Under the pieces are notes generated by a model that was not told the DNA's origin, searched no databases, and saw only the letters and a list, made by a program, of their open reading frames with translations. From Paracoccus sp. S-4012 (GTDB lineage: Bacteria; Pseudomonadota; Alphaproteobacteria; Rhodobacterales; Rhodobacteraceae), in assembly GCF_009674885.1 (NCBI RefSeq), contig NZ_WKKA01000012.1:1-64000 (forward strand): a DNA stretch of 64,000 nt, read 5' to 3'. Made by a program: the position numbers and the translations under genes. Within the stretch, counting starts at the first letter, position 1. Every line of letters starts with the position of its first letter. Below are positions 26,451 through 37,418 of this stretch, one piece after another.

Positions 26451-27032
26451 ATGCCGAGCGACGTCAAGATCCACCCCGCCGTGGACGGGGGCGTGAAACC
26501 GGGCCGCAGCGACTTCGCGGGCGGCGAACTGCGCTGTCATTGCGCCAGCAATCCGGTGCGCGTGCGGCTGAACGGCAACACCGCGCACAACCACGTCTGC
26601 GGCTGCACCAAGTGCTGGAAGCCGCAGGGCGCGGTCTTCTCGATGGTCGCCGTGATCCCGCGCGATCAGCTCGAGGTCGTGGCCGGGGAGGAGAAGCTGG
26701 AGGTGGTGAACAAGGACGCCGCGATCCAGCGCCACCGCTGCCGCGATTGCGGGGTGCACATGTTTGGCCGGATCGAGAACCGGAACCACCCGTTCTACGG
26801 ACTCGACTTCGTCCATACCGAGCTTTCCCCGGATCAGGGCTGGTCGGCGCCCGAATTCGCGGCCTTCGTGTCCTCGATCATCGAGGGCGGCTACCCGCCC
26901 GACGGCATGTCCGCCGTCCGCGCGCGGCTGAAAGAACTGGGGCTGGAGCCCTATGACGCGCTCTCGCCGCCGCTGATGGACGCCATCGCTACGCATACCC
27001 GGAAACGGCAGGACGCGGTCCCCGCCGCGTGA
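26451..27032 (+). CDS. gfa: Glutathione-dependent formaldehyde-activating enzyme
   Basis: A 193-residue GFA-family enzyme that promotes condensation of formaldehyde with glutathione to S-hydroxymethylglutathione. The length equals that of the Paracoccus enzyme. Zinc-binding cysteines are visible in [18 protein letters not shown] and [13 protein letters not shown]. The start is fixed by ggaggaat 6 bases before the ATG. The natural next step, S-(hydroxymethyl)glutathione dehydrogenase, is present downstream only as a 3' remnant, so this gene must rely on another copy or be idle. Confidence 0.93.
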   Translation: MPSDVKIHPAVDGGVKPGRSDFAGGELRCHCASNPVRVRLNGNTAHNHVCGCTKCWKPQGAVFSMVAVIPRDQLEVVAGEEKLEVVNKDAAIQRHRCRDCGVHMFGRIENRNHPFYGLDFVHTELSPDQGWSAPEFAAFVSSIIEGGYPPDGMSAVRARLKELGLEPYDALSPPLMDAIATHTRKRQDAVPAA

Positions 27033-27072
27033 GCCTGCACCCGCCGCTCACCAGGGCGGCCCCGCGGCCGCC

Positions 27073-27366
27073 TCGAAGGAAGCCAGCCACCGCGGCTGGG
27101 GTCAGTCGATCGTGATCGGCGTGGCCCCGGCCGGGGCGGAGATCCAGACGCGGCCCTTCCAGCTGGTGACGGGGCGGGTGTGGAAGGGCTCAGCCTTCGG
27201 CGGCGCGCGGGGGCGGACCGACGTGCCGAAGATCGTGGATTGGTACATGTCGGGCAAGATCGAGATCGACCCGATGATTACCCATATCCTGACACTGGAC
27301 GAGATCAACAAGGAATTCGACCTGATGCATGCGGGCGAGTCGATCCGCTCGGTCGTGGTGTATTGA
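27073..27366 (+). pseudogene. S-(hydroxymethyl)glutathione dehydrogenase, 3' remnant
   Basis: The frame ending at 27366 encodes the last 95 or so residues of class III alcohol dehydrogenase: [13 protein letters not shown], then [31 protein letters not shown], and the typical end [10 protein letters not shown]. The complete enzyme is about 375 residues; the catalytic zinc site and most of the NAD fold are missing. Homology begins only about 40 bp after the gfa stop, so a deletion has removed the 5' three quarters. In relatives the intact gene (flhA/adhI) sits in this place. Confidence 0.88.
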
Positions 27367-27497
27367 CGCGGCGCGCGCGAACCTTTCGCGCGCCGGCACG
27401 TGAGGCATGAACCTCGTCAGCGCGAGCGGGCCTGGCGGGGTTCTCTGCCCCTCTTGACGAAGCAGCGATGGGGACCGACCTCGCGGGGAGAGTCGGG
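27367..27497. other. Intergenic stretch, nothing recognisable
   Basis: Region between the dehydrogenase remnant and the hairpin after uvrB. No open frame with protein-like composition or RNA gene is apparent. Confidence 0.4.
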
Positions 27498-27520
27498 CGG
27501 GGGCGATCACCGCCCCCGTC
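27498..27520 (-). terminator. GC-rich hairpin after uvrB
   Basis: The sequence GGGGGCGATCACCGCCCCC-like repeat lies immediately 3' of the uvrB stop codon on the minus strand: arms of 7-8 G/C pairs around a short loop. There is no T-run, so termination may be factor-assisted. Confidence 0.5.
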
Positions 27521-29707
<2,187 letters not shown>

Positions 29708-29759
29708 CTCAGGGCCAGAGATGGGGGATCATGGCCGCGCCGTCCAGTAGGGGCGGCAG

Positions 29760-29787
29760 GCCGGCGCCGCGGGGTCGCGGCGCCGGC
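29760..29787 (-). terminator. Perfect 11-bp hairpin after sodC
   Basis: GCCGGCGCCGC (29760-29770) and GCGGCGCCGGC (29777-29787) pair perfectly around a six-base loop, 8 bases 3' of the sodC-like stop codon (minus strand) and before uvrB. No T-tract follows on the minus strand, so it may be a stability or factor-dependent termination element. Confidence 0.55.
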
Positions 29788-29795
29788 TCATGGTC

Positions 29796-30515
29796 TCAGG
29801 CCGGGGGGCCGAAGACACCGCAGGCGATGCGGTCGCCGGCATCGCCCGAGGGCTGCGACTGGTAGTCGTCCTTGTCGCTGTGGATGACAAGCGCGCCGCC
29901 GTCGTCATCCATCACGTCGGCCAAGGTGATGCCATGGGCGAAGAACTCGCTCTCGAAGCGGCCGGTCTCGGCCACGATGATGTTCGGCAGATCCCCCGCA
30001 TGGTAGCCGCCGGCGGTCAGCACGCCATGCTCACGGCCCCCCGCGAGATGGCCGCCGGCACCGCTAAAATCGCCCTCGCAATTGCCGGTCTCGTGGATGT
30101 GGACGGCGCGGACGCCGGGCTCCATGTCCATGACCGTCAGGTGAACCAGCATCGCACCCGACGCGGTGTCGCGAATGGCGACGGAGCCGACGGTTCTGCC
30201 CTCGGTGTCCCGGATCGTGGCGCCGACGGTGTCGCCTTCGACGCCCGGCACGGTGATCTCAGCCATCGGTGCGTCTCCGGCGGGGGCCTCGGCCGGGGTG
30301 GCGTCAGCCGACTGGCCGGCGGCATCTGCCGGGGCGGCGGCATCGGCAGGCTGCTCGGCCGCCGCGTCGGGGCGCGGTTCGGGAGGGGTGGCGTTCTGGC
30401 CGAAGGCCATCGGCGCGAACGCCGCGAGGCCGGTGGCGAGGGTCAGGGCGGCGAGCAGGCGCGGCTCGGCCGCGAGCGCGAGGCTGCAGACGGCGGCGCG
30501 GGGGAGTCGGGACAT
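29796..30515 (-). CDS. Cu/Zn superoxide dismutase-like protein, exported
   Basis: A 239-residue protein with a signal peptide (about residues 1-39, ending PMAFGQ), a low-complexity Ala/Pro/Asp linker (about 40-85), and a Cu/Zn superoxide dismutase domain (about 86-238). Metal-ligand motifs: VHIHETGNC (Cu ligands plus disulfide Cys), [16 protein letters not shown], and [11 protein letters not shown]; the second disulfide Cys lies in RIACGVFG. It would dismutate superoxide in the periplasm. The linker suggests it stands off the membrane or wall. It diverges from the complex I accessory gene. Confidence 0.88.
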   Translation of the reverse strand: MSRLPRAAVCSLALAAEPRLLAALTLATGLAAFAPMAFGQNATPPEPRPDAAAEQPADAAAPADAAGQSADATPAEAPAGDAPMAEITVPGVEGDTVGATIRDTEGRTVGSVAIRDTASGAMLVHLTVMDMEPGVRAVHIHETGNCEGDFSGAGGHLAGGREHGVLTAGGYHAGDLPNIIVAETGRFESEFFAHGITLADVMDDDGGALVIHSDKDDYQSQPSGDAGDRIACGVFGPPA

Positions 30516-30667
30516 CGGTGGCCCTCCGGTTGAGGAGCGGCCAGCGCGGCCGCGGACAGGGGCACAACGCCCGCACTCCCTCCCCGTTCCCCCTGCGACC
30601 GCGGGGGCGCTTGAACGCGCCGCGCCACTGGCCGATAAGCGGGAACGACACCGCCCCGAGGTTTCCC

Positions 30668-30976
30668 ATGCGCGCCCGCATCTACCAGCCCTCCCGCAAC
30701 GCCATGCAGTCCGGCGCCCGGACCCGCGGCTGGGTGCTGGACTTCGAGCCCGCCGAGAAGCGCGAGATCGATCCGCTGATGGGCTGGACCTCGTCGGCCG
30801 ACACCCAGCGCCAGGTCCGCCTGCGCTTCGAGACCCGCGAGCAGGCCGAGGCCTATGCCCGCGAGAACGGCATCACCTATGTGGTGCAGGAGGCCAACCG
30901 CAGGGCCGTGAACGTCCGCCCGCGGGGCTATGGCGAGAACTTCGCGCCGGATCGTCGGGTGCCGTGGACGCATTGA
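30668..30976 (+). CDS. ETC complex I accessory subunit (NDUFS4-like)
   Basis: A 102-residue protein matching the ETC_C1_NDUFA4/NDUFS4 domain: [16 protein letters not shown] at the start, WVLDFEP, the characteristic [18 protein letters not shown] segment, and a C-terminal RPRGYGENF. Alphaproteobacteria carry this supernumerary subunit of NADH:quinone oxidoreductase, the homologue of the mitochondrial 18-kDa subunit. The ATG at 30668 gives the family's normal start. Confidence 0.92.
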   Translation: MRARIYQPSRNAMQSGARTRGWVLDFEPAEKREIDPLMGWTSSADTQRQVRLRFETREQAEAYARENGITYVVQEANRRAVNVRPRGYGENFAPDRRVPWTH

Positions 30977-31446
30977 CGGCGGTGCCCTCGGGCATCACCC
31001 GCGCCGACCCGATGGCGGCGGAGTTGACCGACCTCTTCGCCCGCCATCACGCCGAGATGCATGCCGACACCCCGCCCGAGTCGATCCACATGCTGCCGCG
31101 CGAGGCGCTCGCCGGCGCCGGGATCGCCTTCTACGTCATGCGCGACGAGAGAGGCGCACCGACCGGCATGGGCGCGATCAAGCGCCTGGACGACGCCCAG
31201 GGCGAGCTGAAGTCCATGCATGTCCTTGCCGAGCATCGCGGTCGCGGGCTCTCGCGGGCGCTGCTGGCGGGGCTGGTGGCGGCGGCGCGAGGGATGGGGA
31301 TGCGCCGGCTCAGCCTCGAGACCGGTGCGCAGCCCTCGTTTGCAGCGGCGCGGGCGCTCTATCTCGGCGCGGGTTTCGTGGAGTGTCCGCCCTTCGGCGA
31401 CTACCGCCTCGACCCGATGAGCGTCTACATGACCCGCGCGGTCTGA
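30964..31446 (+). CDS. GNAT-family N-acetyltransferase
   Basis: A protein of about 160 residues with the acetyl-CoA-binding motif A ([20 protein letters not shown], about residues 80-99) and motif B ([16 protein letters not shown]-terminal). The acceptor is unknown. The start is not certain: GTG at 30964 overlaps the preceding gene by 13 bp, and TTG at 30973 is an alternative. The C-terminal sequence is typical of small-molecule acetyltransferases. It ends about 50 bp before tRNA-Arg. Confidence 0.83.
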   Translation: MDALTAVPSGITRADPMAAELTDLFARHHAEMHADTPPESIHMLPREALAGAGIAFYVMRDERGAPTGMGAIKRLDDAQGELKSMHVLAEHRGRGLSRALLAGLVAAARGMGMRRLSLETGAQPSFAAARALYLGAGFVECPPFGDYRLDPMSVYMTRAV

Positions 31447-31495
31447 GCGCGCGGTTGCGCCCCGCCGCGGTTTCGCGGCATGACGCAATCCATGC

Positions 31496-31572
31496 GGCCC
31501 CGTAGCTCAACTGGATAGAGCAGGGACCTTCTAAGTCCAAGGTTGCAGGTTCGAGCCCTGCCGGGGCCGCCA
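31496..31572 (+). tRNA. tRNA-Arg (anticodon UCU)
   Basis: A complete cloverleaf: acceptor GGCCCCG (31496-31502) pairs with CGGGGCC (31562-31568). The D-stem is GCTC/GAGC, the anticodon loop CTTCTAA has TCT at 31530-31532, and the T-arm is GCAGG-TTCGAGC-CCTGC. A genomically encoded CCA ends it (31570-31572). The anticodon reads AGA (and by wobble AGG) codons, which are rare in this GC-rich genome. Confidence 0.97.
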
Positions 31573-31577
31573 GTCCG

Positions 31578-32147
31578 TCACAATCCGATCCAGCCCATGT
31601 CATACGCCTCCGGCCGCAACCCGGCCCGCAGGTACAAGGGATGCCGCGCGCTGCCGTCGCTGTTCACGGCAGGGCGCTGCACCGGCTTCGCGGCGGCATC
31701 GCGGAGCGCCGCCAGCACCTCGCGCAGGACGGGATGGAAGCGGCGGTGCAGCCGGCCATGGGCGGCGATGACCAGGTCCGCCTCGCCGGCCATCCCGGTC
31801 AGGGCTTCGAGGTTCCGGGGCGAGCAGGCGAGGGCCGGGTCACGCGGCAGGTCCTGCGGCCGCGTCGCGCGCCAGTCGAGGACGTTGCCCTTGAGGTATC
31901 GGCTGCCGCCCCAGGCCCGGGTGAAGTCGCATTCGCGGCGGCAGGTGGGATCGTCGAATCCGGCGTCGGCGGTCGAGGGGTTCATGCCGACCCAGAGGAC
32001 CGTCAGCCCGCCGACCTCCCATTCGCGCCAGAGGCGCGGGCGGTAGCGGCTGCAGGCCGAGAACTCGGCCCCGGCGCGCGTCTCGGCGGCGAGGGCGTAG
32101 CGCACCCTCCCGCCCGGATCATGGGCGGCGGCGGCGGGACAGGACAT
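31578..32147 (-). CDS. DUF1643 domain-containing protein
   Basis: A 189-residue cytoplasmic protein with the DUF1643 signature: YRPRLWREW, then VLWVGMNPSTADAGFDDPTCRR (about residues 50-71), and a later VIAAHGRLHRRF. Family function is unknown; the NPSTAD motif is invariant in members. It ends directly against the tRNA gene on the opposite strand and is preceded by the terminator of the Bax-inhibitor gene. Confidence 0.88.
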   Translation of the reverse strand: MSCPAAAAHDPGGRVRYALAAETRAGAEFSACSRYRPRLWREWEVGGLTVLWVGMNPSTADAGFDDPTCRRECDFTRAWGGSRYLKGNVLDWRATRPQDLPRDPALACSPRNLEALTGMAGEADLVIAAHGRLHRRFHPVLREVLAALRDAAAKPVQRPAVNSDGSARHPLYLRAGLRPEAYDMGWIGL

Positions 32148-32166
32148 GGCGGCTCTCCAAAGCAGA

Positions 32167-32191
32167 GGGGCCGGGAAATCCCCGGCCCCTC
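32167..32191 (-). terminator. Perfect hairpin terminator of the Bax-inhibitor-1 gene
   Basis: AGGGGCCGGG (32167-32176) pairs exactly with CCCGGCCCCT (32182-32191) around a five-base loop, between the stop codon of the downstream-reading Bax-inhibitor gene and the start of the DUF1643 gene (both minus strand). A modest T-containing stretch follows on the minus strand. Confidence 0.65.
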
Positions 32192-32213
32192 CGTCAGCGT
32201 CAGATGGATGCGA

Positions 32214-32957
32214 TCACTCGCGGTTGCCCATGAACTGCAGCAGGAACATGAACAGGTTCAGGAAGTCGAGATAGAGCTGCAGCGCGCCCATGATCGCCGA
32301 CTTGCCGAGGAAGTCGCTGTTGGAGCGCGACAGCTCCAGGTAGGTGCGCTTGATGTTCTGCGTGTCATAGGCGGTCAGGCCGGCGAAGATCAGCACGCCG
32401 ATGACCGAGATCGCGAACTGCATCGCGCTCGACTGCAGGAAGATGTTCACGATCATCGCGACGATCAGGCCGATCAGGCCCATCATCAGGAACGTCCCCA
32501 TGCCCGACAGGTCGCGCTTGGTCGTGTAGCCGTAGAGCGACAGGCCCGCGAAGGAGATCGCCGTCACCAGGAAGGTCTGCACGATCGAGTAGTCGGTGTA
32601 GACGAGGAAGATTGAGCTGATCGAGAGGCCCATCAGCGCCGCGAAGGCGTAGAAGAGGGTCGTCGCCGCGCCGGTCGAGAGGCGGTTCAGCGCCGCGCCG
32701 AAGGCGAAGACCATCAGGAGGGGCGCAAAGATGATGACCCATTTCAGCGGGCTGGCGTAGATCGCCACGCCGAACTGCGACAGCTGCCCCTCGGGCGTGA
32801 CGGCAAGGCCGCTGACGGCCCAGGCGGCAAGCGCGGTGATGATCATGCCGACGGACATCAGCCCGTAGACCTTGTTCATGTAGGCGCGCAGGCCCTCGTC
32901 ATAGACCACCCCGCGCGCGTCCGCCTGCGTCCGGCGGATCGTATTGTATTCAGCCAT
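32214..32957 (-). CDS. Bax inhibitor-1/YccA family membrane protein
   Basis: A 247-residue protein of the BI-1 (TMBIM) family with seven membrane segments. Conserved features: the N-terminal YMNKVYGLMSVG, the AFAALMGLSISSIFLVY segment, SFAGLSLYGYTTKRDLSGMG, and the C-terminal DFLNLFMFLLQFMGNR containing the conserved acidic/aromatic residues. Family members are calcium-leak channels that interact with the FtsH quality-control system in some bacteria. The start at 32955-32957 follows GGAGG; a short upstream in-frame ATG is not used by relatives. Confidence 0.94.
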   Translation of the reverse strand: MAEYNTIRRTQADARGVVYDEGLRAYMNKVYGLMSVGMIITALAAWAVSGLAVTPEGQLSQFGVAIYASPLKWVIIFAPLLMVFAFGAALNRLSTGAATTLFYAFAALMGLSISSIFLVYTDYSIVQTFLVTAISFAGLSLYGYTTKRDLSGMGTFLMMGLIGLIVAMIVNIFLQSSAMQFAISVIGVLIFAGLTAYDTQNIKRTYLELSRSNSDFLGKSAIMGALQLYLDFLNLFMFLLQFMGNRE

Positions 32958-33074
32958 GCGGCCCTCCAGCAAATCGACGGGGCGGTGGGTCCGTCCCCTT
33001 GCGGTCCAATATCGTTTTTCGGCGCCGGCAATTCAATGCTTTCAAGGCCGATTCCGGCCCCGGTCACCCGGATT

Positions 33075-34034
33075 TCAGAGCTCGATCACGACCTTTCCGA
33101 CCGCGCGGCGGTCGCGCAGCAGCGCGAAGCCTTCGGCAATGCGGTCGAGCGGCAGCCGGTGGCCGACATGCGGGCGCAGCTTGCCCCCGGCCACAAGGCC
33201 CAGCAGCTCGCCGGTCGAACGGCGCAGGAGCGCGGGGTCGAGGGACAGGTAGCCGCCCCAGAAGACCCCGTGGATGGCGAGGTTCTTCACCAGGGCATGG
33301 TTCAGCGGCAGCTGCGGCGGCTCGCCCGCCGCGAAGCCGATGACGAGGAAGCGCCCGCCCCGGTTCAGCGCCCCGAAGGCGGCGAGGCCAGGGGCGCCGC
33401 CGACCGGGTCATAGACCACATCGACGCCGCCCAGGCCGCGCAGCGCCGCCTTCAGCGCCTTGGGATCGGCACCGTCCAGCACCTCGGCCGCACCCGCGGC
33501 CTTGGCGGCCGCCTGCTTGGCCTCGCCATTCGCGACCGCGATCACCCGCGCGCCGAGGGCCGCGCCCAGCTCCACCGCCGTCAGCCCCACGCCGCCCCCG
33601 GCGCCGAGCACCACGAGCGTCTCGCCCGCGGCAAGCGCGGCCCGGTGGCCGAGCGCGATGTGGCTGGTGCCATAGGCGACCTGCAGGCCGGCCGCCTCGG
33701 GCCAGCCGATGCCCTCGGGCAGCGGCGTCAATGCAGCAGCGGGAAAGACCCCGGCCTCGGCCAGCGTGCCGGGGGTGCAGACAACGACACGGTCGCCTTC
33801 CGCGAAGCCGCTGCCGGGACCGGCGGCGAGAACCTCGCCCGCGCCCTCGATGCCGGGCGTGTAGGGCGGCGGCTGGCTGTCCTGGTAGCTGCCCTCGGCC
33901 GAGAGCAGGTCGGCGAAGTTCAGCGCCGCGGCGCGCATCCGCACGATGACCTGCCCCTCGCCCGGCTCATCCGGGGCGGGCAGCTCGGCCACTTCGGGGG
34001 CCGCGCCGACGGCAGTGATTCGCGCCGCCCGCAC
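33075..34034 (-). CDS. NADPH:quinone oxidoreductase (zinc-less MDR family)
   Basis: A protein of about 319 residues of the medium-chain reductase superfamily without structural zinc: GroES-like domain with NFADLLSAEGSYQ and TPGIEGAGEVLAAG, then a Rossmann domain with VLGAGGGVGLTAVELGAALG (about residues 138-157) and RFLVIGFAAG. It likely reduces quinones or enones with NADPH. The GTG at 34034 (VRAARITAVG) is proposed because homologues begin there; the frame extends 38 codons further with a low-likelihood Pro/Arg-rich sequence. Confidence 0.88.
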   Translation of the reverse strand: MRAARITAVGAAPEVAELPAPDEPGEGQVIVRMRAAALNFADLLSAEGSYQDSQPPPYTPGIEGAGEVLAAGPGSGFAEGDRVVVCTPGTLAEAGVFPAAALTPLPEGIGWPEAAGLQVAYGTSHIALGHRAALAAGETLVVLGAGGGVGLTAVELGAALGARVIAVANGEAKQAAAKAAGAAEVLDGADPKALKAALRGLGGVDVVYDPVGGAPGLAAFGALNRGGRFLVIGFAAGEPPQLPLNHALVKNLAIHGVFWGGYLSLDPALLRRSTGELLGLVAGGKLRPHVGHRLPLDRIAEGFALLRDRRAVGKVVIEL

Positions 34035-34202
34035 CAAAGATCGGGGGTGGAGCGCCCCGGCCCCGTCTCTACCCGTGCTTGTGACTTCGCCGGGGCGCGA
34101 TGGACCTGTATATTTGGTCAGGTCGGGGTGTTTTCCGTGCTTTTCCACTCGTTTCTCCCAGTTCTCGGGGCTACGCCAAGCCTATCTGAGAGGATTGCAT
34201 CA

Positions 34203-34577
34203 ATGCCACATATTGTAGACACCCACGTCGGGAAACGCATCCGCCATCGCCGATGGATGATGGGCGTGACCCAGCAGCAGCTTGCCGAGACCATCGGCAT
34301 CAAGTTCCAGCAGGTCCAGAAATACGAGACCGGCGCGAACCGCGTCTCGGCCTCGCGGCTGTGGGACATTTCCCGCGCCCTCGAGGTGCCGGTGTCGTTC
34401 TTCTTCGACGGCATCGAGAACGGCAACGCCGTCGAGGAGGGCGAGGCTGGCGAAGCCGTCCGCGACGTCCTCGCCGACAAGGAGGCGCTGCAGCTCATCC
34501 GCGCCTATTACACCATGCCGGAAGAGCAGCGCCGCCAGATCTTCGAACTGGCGCGGGTGCTCTCGCGCGCCGCCTGA
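34203..34577 (+). CDS. XRE-family transcriptional regulator
   Basis: A 124-residue DNA-binding protein: HTH_XRE at about residues 9-66 (RIRHRRWMMGVTQQQLAETI and FQQVQKYETGANRVSASRL), followed by a C-terminal helical region ending with EQRRQIFELARVLSRA. Proteins of this form are highly conserved single-copy regulators in alphaproteobacteria; targets are unknown to me. It is monocistronic, convergent with nothing obvious, and reads toward the hisN gene. Confidence 0.92.
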   Translation: MPHIVDTHVGKRIRHRRWMMGVTQQQLAETIGIKFQQVQKYETGANRVSASRLWDISRALEVPVSFFFDGIENGNAVEEGEAGEAVRDVLADKEALQLIRAYYTMPEEQRRQIFELARVLSRAA

Positions 34578-34687
34578 CGACCGCTCCCCCGCCCTCCATG
34601 CGCCGTCAATTACGGGCGGCACTGGCAAGGGCGGGCGGCAGCCGCTAGACCTCGGCCGCGACGGGAGGGCGGCAGAGGGGCGCGGGA

Positions 34688-35476
34688 ATGACCGACGAGG
34701 CTGACGACATCGCCGCCACCGCGCGGGAGGCCGCGGATGCCGCGCGCGCCGAGACGCTGCCGCGTTTCCGCACCCGCGACCTCGGCGCCGACAACAAGCT
34801 CGAAGGCGGCTTCGATCCCGTGACCGAAGCCGACCGCGCCGCCGAGCGCGCGATCCGGGCCGTGCTGGCCCGCCGCCGGCCGGATGACGCCATCGTGGGC
34901 GAGGAATACGGGCCGACGCCCGGCCGCTCGGGCCTGACCTGGGTGCTGGACCCGGTGGACGGCACCCGCGCCTTCATCTCCGGCATCCCCAGCTGGGGCA
35001 CGCTGATCGGCGTGACCGGCGCGGACGGGATGCCGATCCACGGCCTCGTGGACCAGCCCTGGACCGGCGAGCGGTTCGAGGGCGGCCGCGGTCCCGCGCG
35101 CCTGACCTCGCCGCGGGGCGAGACGCCGCTCGGGGTGCGCGGGACGACCGCGCTTGCCGACGCCACGCTGATGACCACCTTCCCCGAACTCGGCGGCCCC
35201 GGCGAGGCCGAGGCCTTCCGCCGCGTCTCGGCCCGCGCGCGGCTGACGCGCTACGGTCTCGACTGCTACGCCTATGCGCTGCTGGCCGCCGGCCATGTCG
35301 ATCTGGTGATCGAGAGCGGGCTGCAGGCCTACGACATCGTCGCGCCCATGGCCGTGATCCTCGCCGCGGGCGGCATCGTCACCGCCTGGGACGGCGGCCC
35401 GGCCCAGGGCGGCGGGCGGGTGATCGCCGCGGCCACGCCGGAGTTGCACCGCGCGGCGATGGAGTTGCTCGCATGA
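34688..35476 (+). CDS. hisN: Histidinol-phosphatase, inositol monophosphatase type
   Basis: A 262-residue Mg-dependent phosphatase. Inositol-monophosphatase motifs are complete: metal site GEEYG (about residue 72), DPVDGTRAFISG (about residues 94-105) and the second metal/substrate loop QAYDIVAPMAVI. The variant RAFISGIPSWGT is characteristic of HisN-type histidinol-phosphatases, so removal of phosphate from L-histidinol phosphate in histidine biosynthesis is likely; broader inositol or CysQ-like activity is possible. The stop overlaps the mgtE ATG. Confidence 0.85.
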   Translation: MTDEADDIAATAREAADAARAETLPRFRTRDLGADNKLEGGFDPVTEADRAAERAIRAVLARRRPDDAIVGEEYGPTPGRSGLTWVLDPVDGTRAFISGIPSWGTLIGVTGADGMPIHGLVDQPWTGERFEGGRGPARLTSPRGETPLGVRGTTALADATLMTTFPELGGPGEAEAFRRVSARARLTRYGLDCYAYALLAAGHVDLVIESGLQAYDIVAPMAVILAAGGIVTAWDGGPAQGGGRVIAAATPELHRAAMELLA

Positions 35477-36846
35477 CCCTGGATCCGGCGCCCCCGGAGC
35501 AGAATGACCCGCTGCCGCCCTTGCAGGTCGCGGCGGTCGAGGCGGCGGTGGACGCGGGCGACGGCGCCAGCCTCAACGCGCTGCTGGAGCCGATGCACGG
35601 CGCCGATATCGCCGACATCATCGAGCAGCTGACCCCGGCCCGGCGCCGGGTCTTCCTCGGCCTCTACTCGGGCGAGATCGACGGCGAGATCCTGTCGGAG
35701 ATCGACGAGGCGATCCGCGAGGACGTGATCGACGCCATGCCCCGCGAGGCCTTGGCCGAGGCCGTCCGCGAGATGGACACCGACGACGTCGTGGACCTCG
35801 TCGAGGACCTCGACCACGCCGACCGCACCGAGATCCTCGCCGCGCTTGACGACAGCGACCGGGTCGCGGTCGAGCATGCGCTGACCTGGCCAGAGCATTC
35901 CGCCGGCCGCCTCATGCAGTCCGAGGTCGTGGCCGCGCCCGAGCACTGGACCGTGGGCGAGACCATCGACTTCCTCCGCGCCGAGGAATGGCTGCCCGAC
36001 CAGTTCTACCATGTGATTCTGGTCAACCCGAAGCGGAACCCGATCGCCTACGTCACTCTCGGGCGGCTGCTGAGCGCACAGCGCAGCGTCCGCCTCGCCG
36101 ACATCGCCGAGCAGAGCTTCCGCACCATCGAGGCGGCCGAGGACGAGGCCGAGGTCGCCTATCTCTTCAACCAGTATCACCTCATCAGCGCGCCGGTGGT
36201 GGACGATCACGGCCGGCTCGTGGGTGTTATCACCATCGACGACGCCATGTCGGTCCTCGACGAGGAGGCGGAGGAGGACATCCTGCGGCTTGCCGGGGTG
36301 GGCGAGGAAAGCCGCGTCAGCGACACCGGCGTCCAGACCGCGCGCCGGCGCCTGCCGTGGCTGGTCGCCAACCTGTTCACCGCCTCGCTCTCGGCCATGG
36401 TCATCTCGCTCTTCGAGGGCACCATCGCGGCCCTCGTGACGCTCGCCGCCCTCATGCCCATCGTCGCCTCGACCGGAGGCATCGCCGGGACGCAGTCGCT
36501 GGCGGTCGCGGTGCGCGCCCTCGCCACCCGCGACCTGACCCCGCGCAACGCGCGGCGCGTGGTAAGGCGCGAACTGGTCGCGGGGCTTCTGAACGGCATC
36601 GTGCTGGCGCTGATTCTCGGCCTCGGGGGCACGCTGATCTTCGGCAACCCGCTGCTTGGCCTCGTTCTCGGCAGCGCGATGATCGTCAACCAGATCGTCG
36701 CCGCGCTCGGCGGGGTTCTGGTGCCGCTGACGATGAACCGCCTCGGTCTCGATCCGGCGCTGGCGTCGGGAACCTTCGTGACCACCCTGACCGACGTCAT
36801 GGGCTTCTTTGCCTTCCTGGGGCTTGCGACATGGATACTGCTCTGA
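35473..36846 (+). CDS. mgtE: Magnesium transporter MgtE
   Basis: A 457-residue Mg2+ channel: N-terminal superhelical MgtE_N domain (about residues 20-135), two CBS domains (about 140-265; SAPVVDDHGRLVGVITIDDA), a plug helix and five membrane segments (about 290-455) with the conserved LMPIVASTGGIAGTQS pore motif. The cytoplasmic acidic domains sense Mg2+ and gate the pore. It overlaps hisN by 4 bp and the next gene by 16 bp, so all three form one transcript. Confidence 0.96.
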   Translation: MTLDPAPPEQNDPLPPLQVAAVEAAVDAGDGASLNALLEPMHGADIADIIEQLTPARRRVFLGLYSGEIDGEILSEIDEAIREDVIDAMPREALAEAVREMDTDDVVDLVEDLDHADRTEILAALDDSDRVAVEHALTWPEHSAGRLMQSEVVAAPEHWTVGETIDFLRAEEWLPDQFYHVILVNPKRNPIAYVTLGRLLSAQRSVRLADIAEQSFRTIEAAEDEAEVAYLFNQYHLISAPVVDDHGRLVGVITIDDAMSVLDEEAEEDILRLAGVGEESRVSDTGVQTARRRLPWLVANLFTASLSAMVISLFEGTIAALVTLAALMPIVASTGGIAGTQSLAVAVRALATRDLTPRNARRVVRRELVAGLLNGIVLALILGLGGTLIFGNPLLGLVLGSAMIVNQIVAALGGVLVPLTMNRLGLDPALASGTFVTTLTDVMGFFAFLGLATWILL

Positions 36847-37418
36847 CCGACGACGAGCGCCGCGCGGCCAAGCGGGCGCTGCGCCAGCAGGCCCTCGACG
36901 CGCGGGCAGGGCTCGCGGACCGGGCGGCCCGCGAGGCGGCGATCACGGCAGCGATTGCCGGGCTGGCGGCGCGCACCCCCGAGGCCGTGGTCGCCGCCTA
37001 TGCCGCGATGGGCGACGAGTTTGACCCGCTGCCCGGCCTGCGCCACCATCGCGGCCCCATCGTCCTGCCGGTCGTGGTGCGCCCCCGGCAGCCGCTGGTC
37101 TTCCGCGAGTGGCGCGAGGGGGAAGCGATGGACGCGGGCGTCTTCGGCACCCGCCATCCGCCCGAATCGGCCCCGGTCCTGCGGCCGCAACTGGTCCTCT
37201 GTCCGCTCGCCGGCTTCGACGCCACCGGCAACCGTCTCGGCTATGGCGGCGGCTTCTACGACCGCACGCTCGCCGCCCTGCGCGCGGGCGGGCCGGTCAC
37301 GGCGGTCGGACTCGCCTTCAACGTGCAAGAGGTCGGGGTGATTCCCGTCGAGCCCACGGACGAGCGCCTCGACGCCATCATCACCGAGGACGGATTGCGT
37401 CGATTTCGCGACGCCTGA
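36831..37418 (+). CDS. 5-formyltetrahydrofolate cyclo-ligase
   Basis: A 195-residue enzyme converting 5-formyl-THF to 5,10-methenyl-THF with ATP. Motifs: KRALRQQALDAR near the N-terminus, a central VLCPLAGFDATGNRLGYGGG (about residues 124-143) with YGGGFYDRTL, the family signature. The ATG at 36831 lies inside the mgtE 3' end and gives the usual length. It is the last gene of the hisN-mgtE operon. Confidence 0.92.
   Translation: MDTALTDDERRAAKRALRQQALDARAGLADRAAREAAITAAIAGLAARTPEAVVAAYAAMGDEFDPLPGLRHHRGPIVLPVVVRPRQPLVFREWREGEAMDAGVFGTRHPPESAPVLRPQLVLCPLAGFDATGNRLGYGGGFYDRTLAALRAGGPVTAVGLAFNVQEVGVIPVEPTDERLDAIITEDGLRRFRDA

Noticed and set aside
31310..31603. Minus-strand frame across tRNA-Arg
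   Set aside because: It includes the tRNA gene itself; the resulting peptide is a known kind of false annotation across tRNAs.
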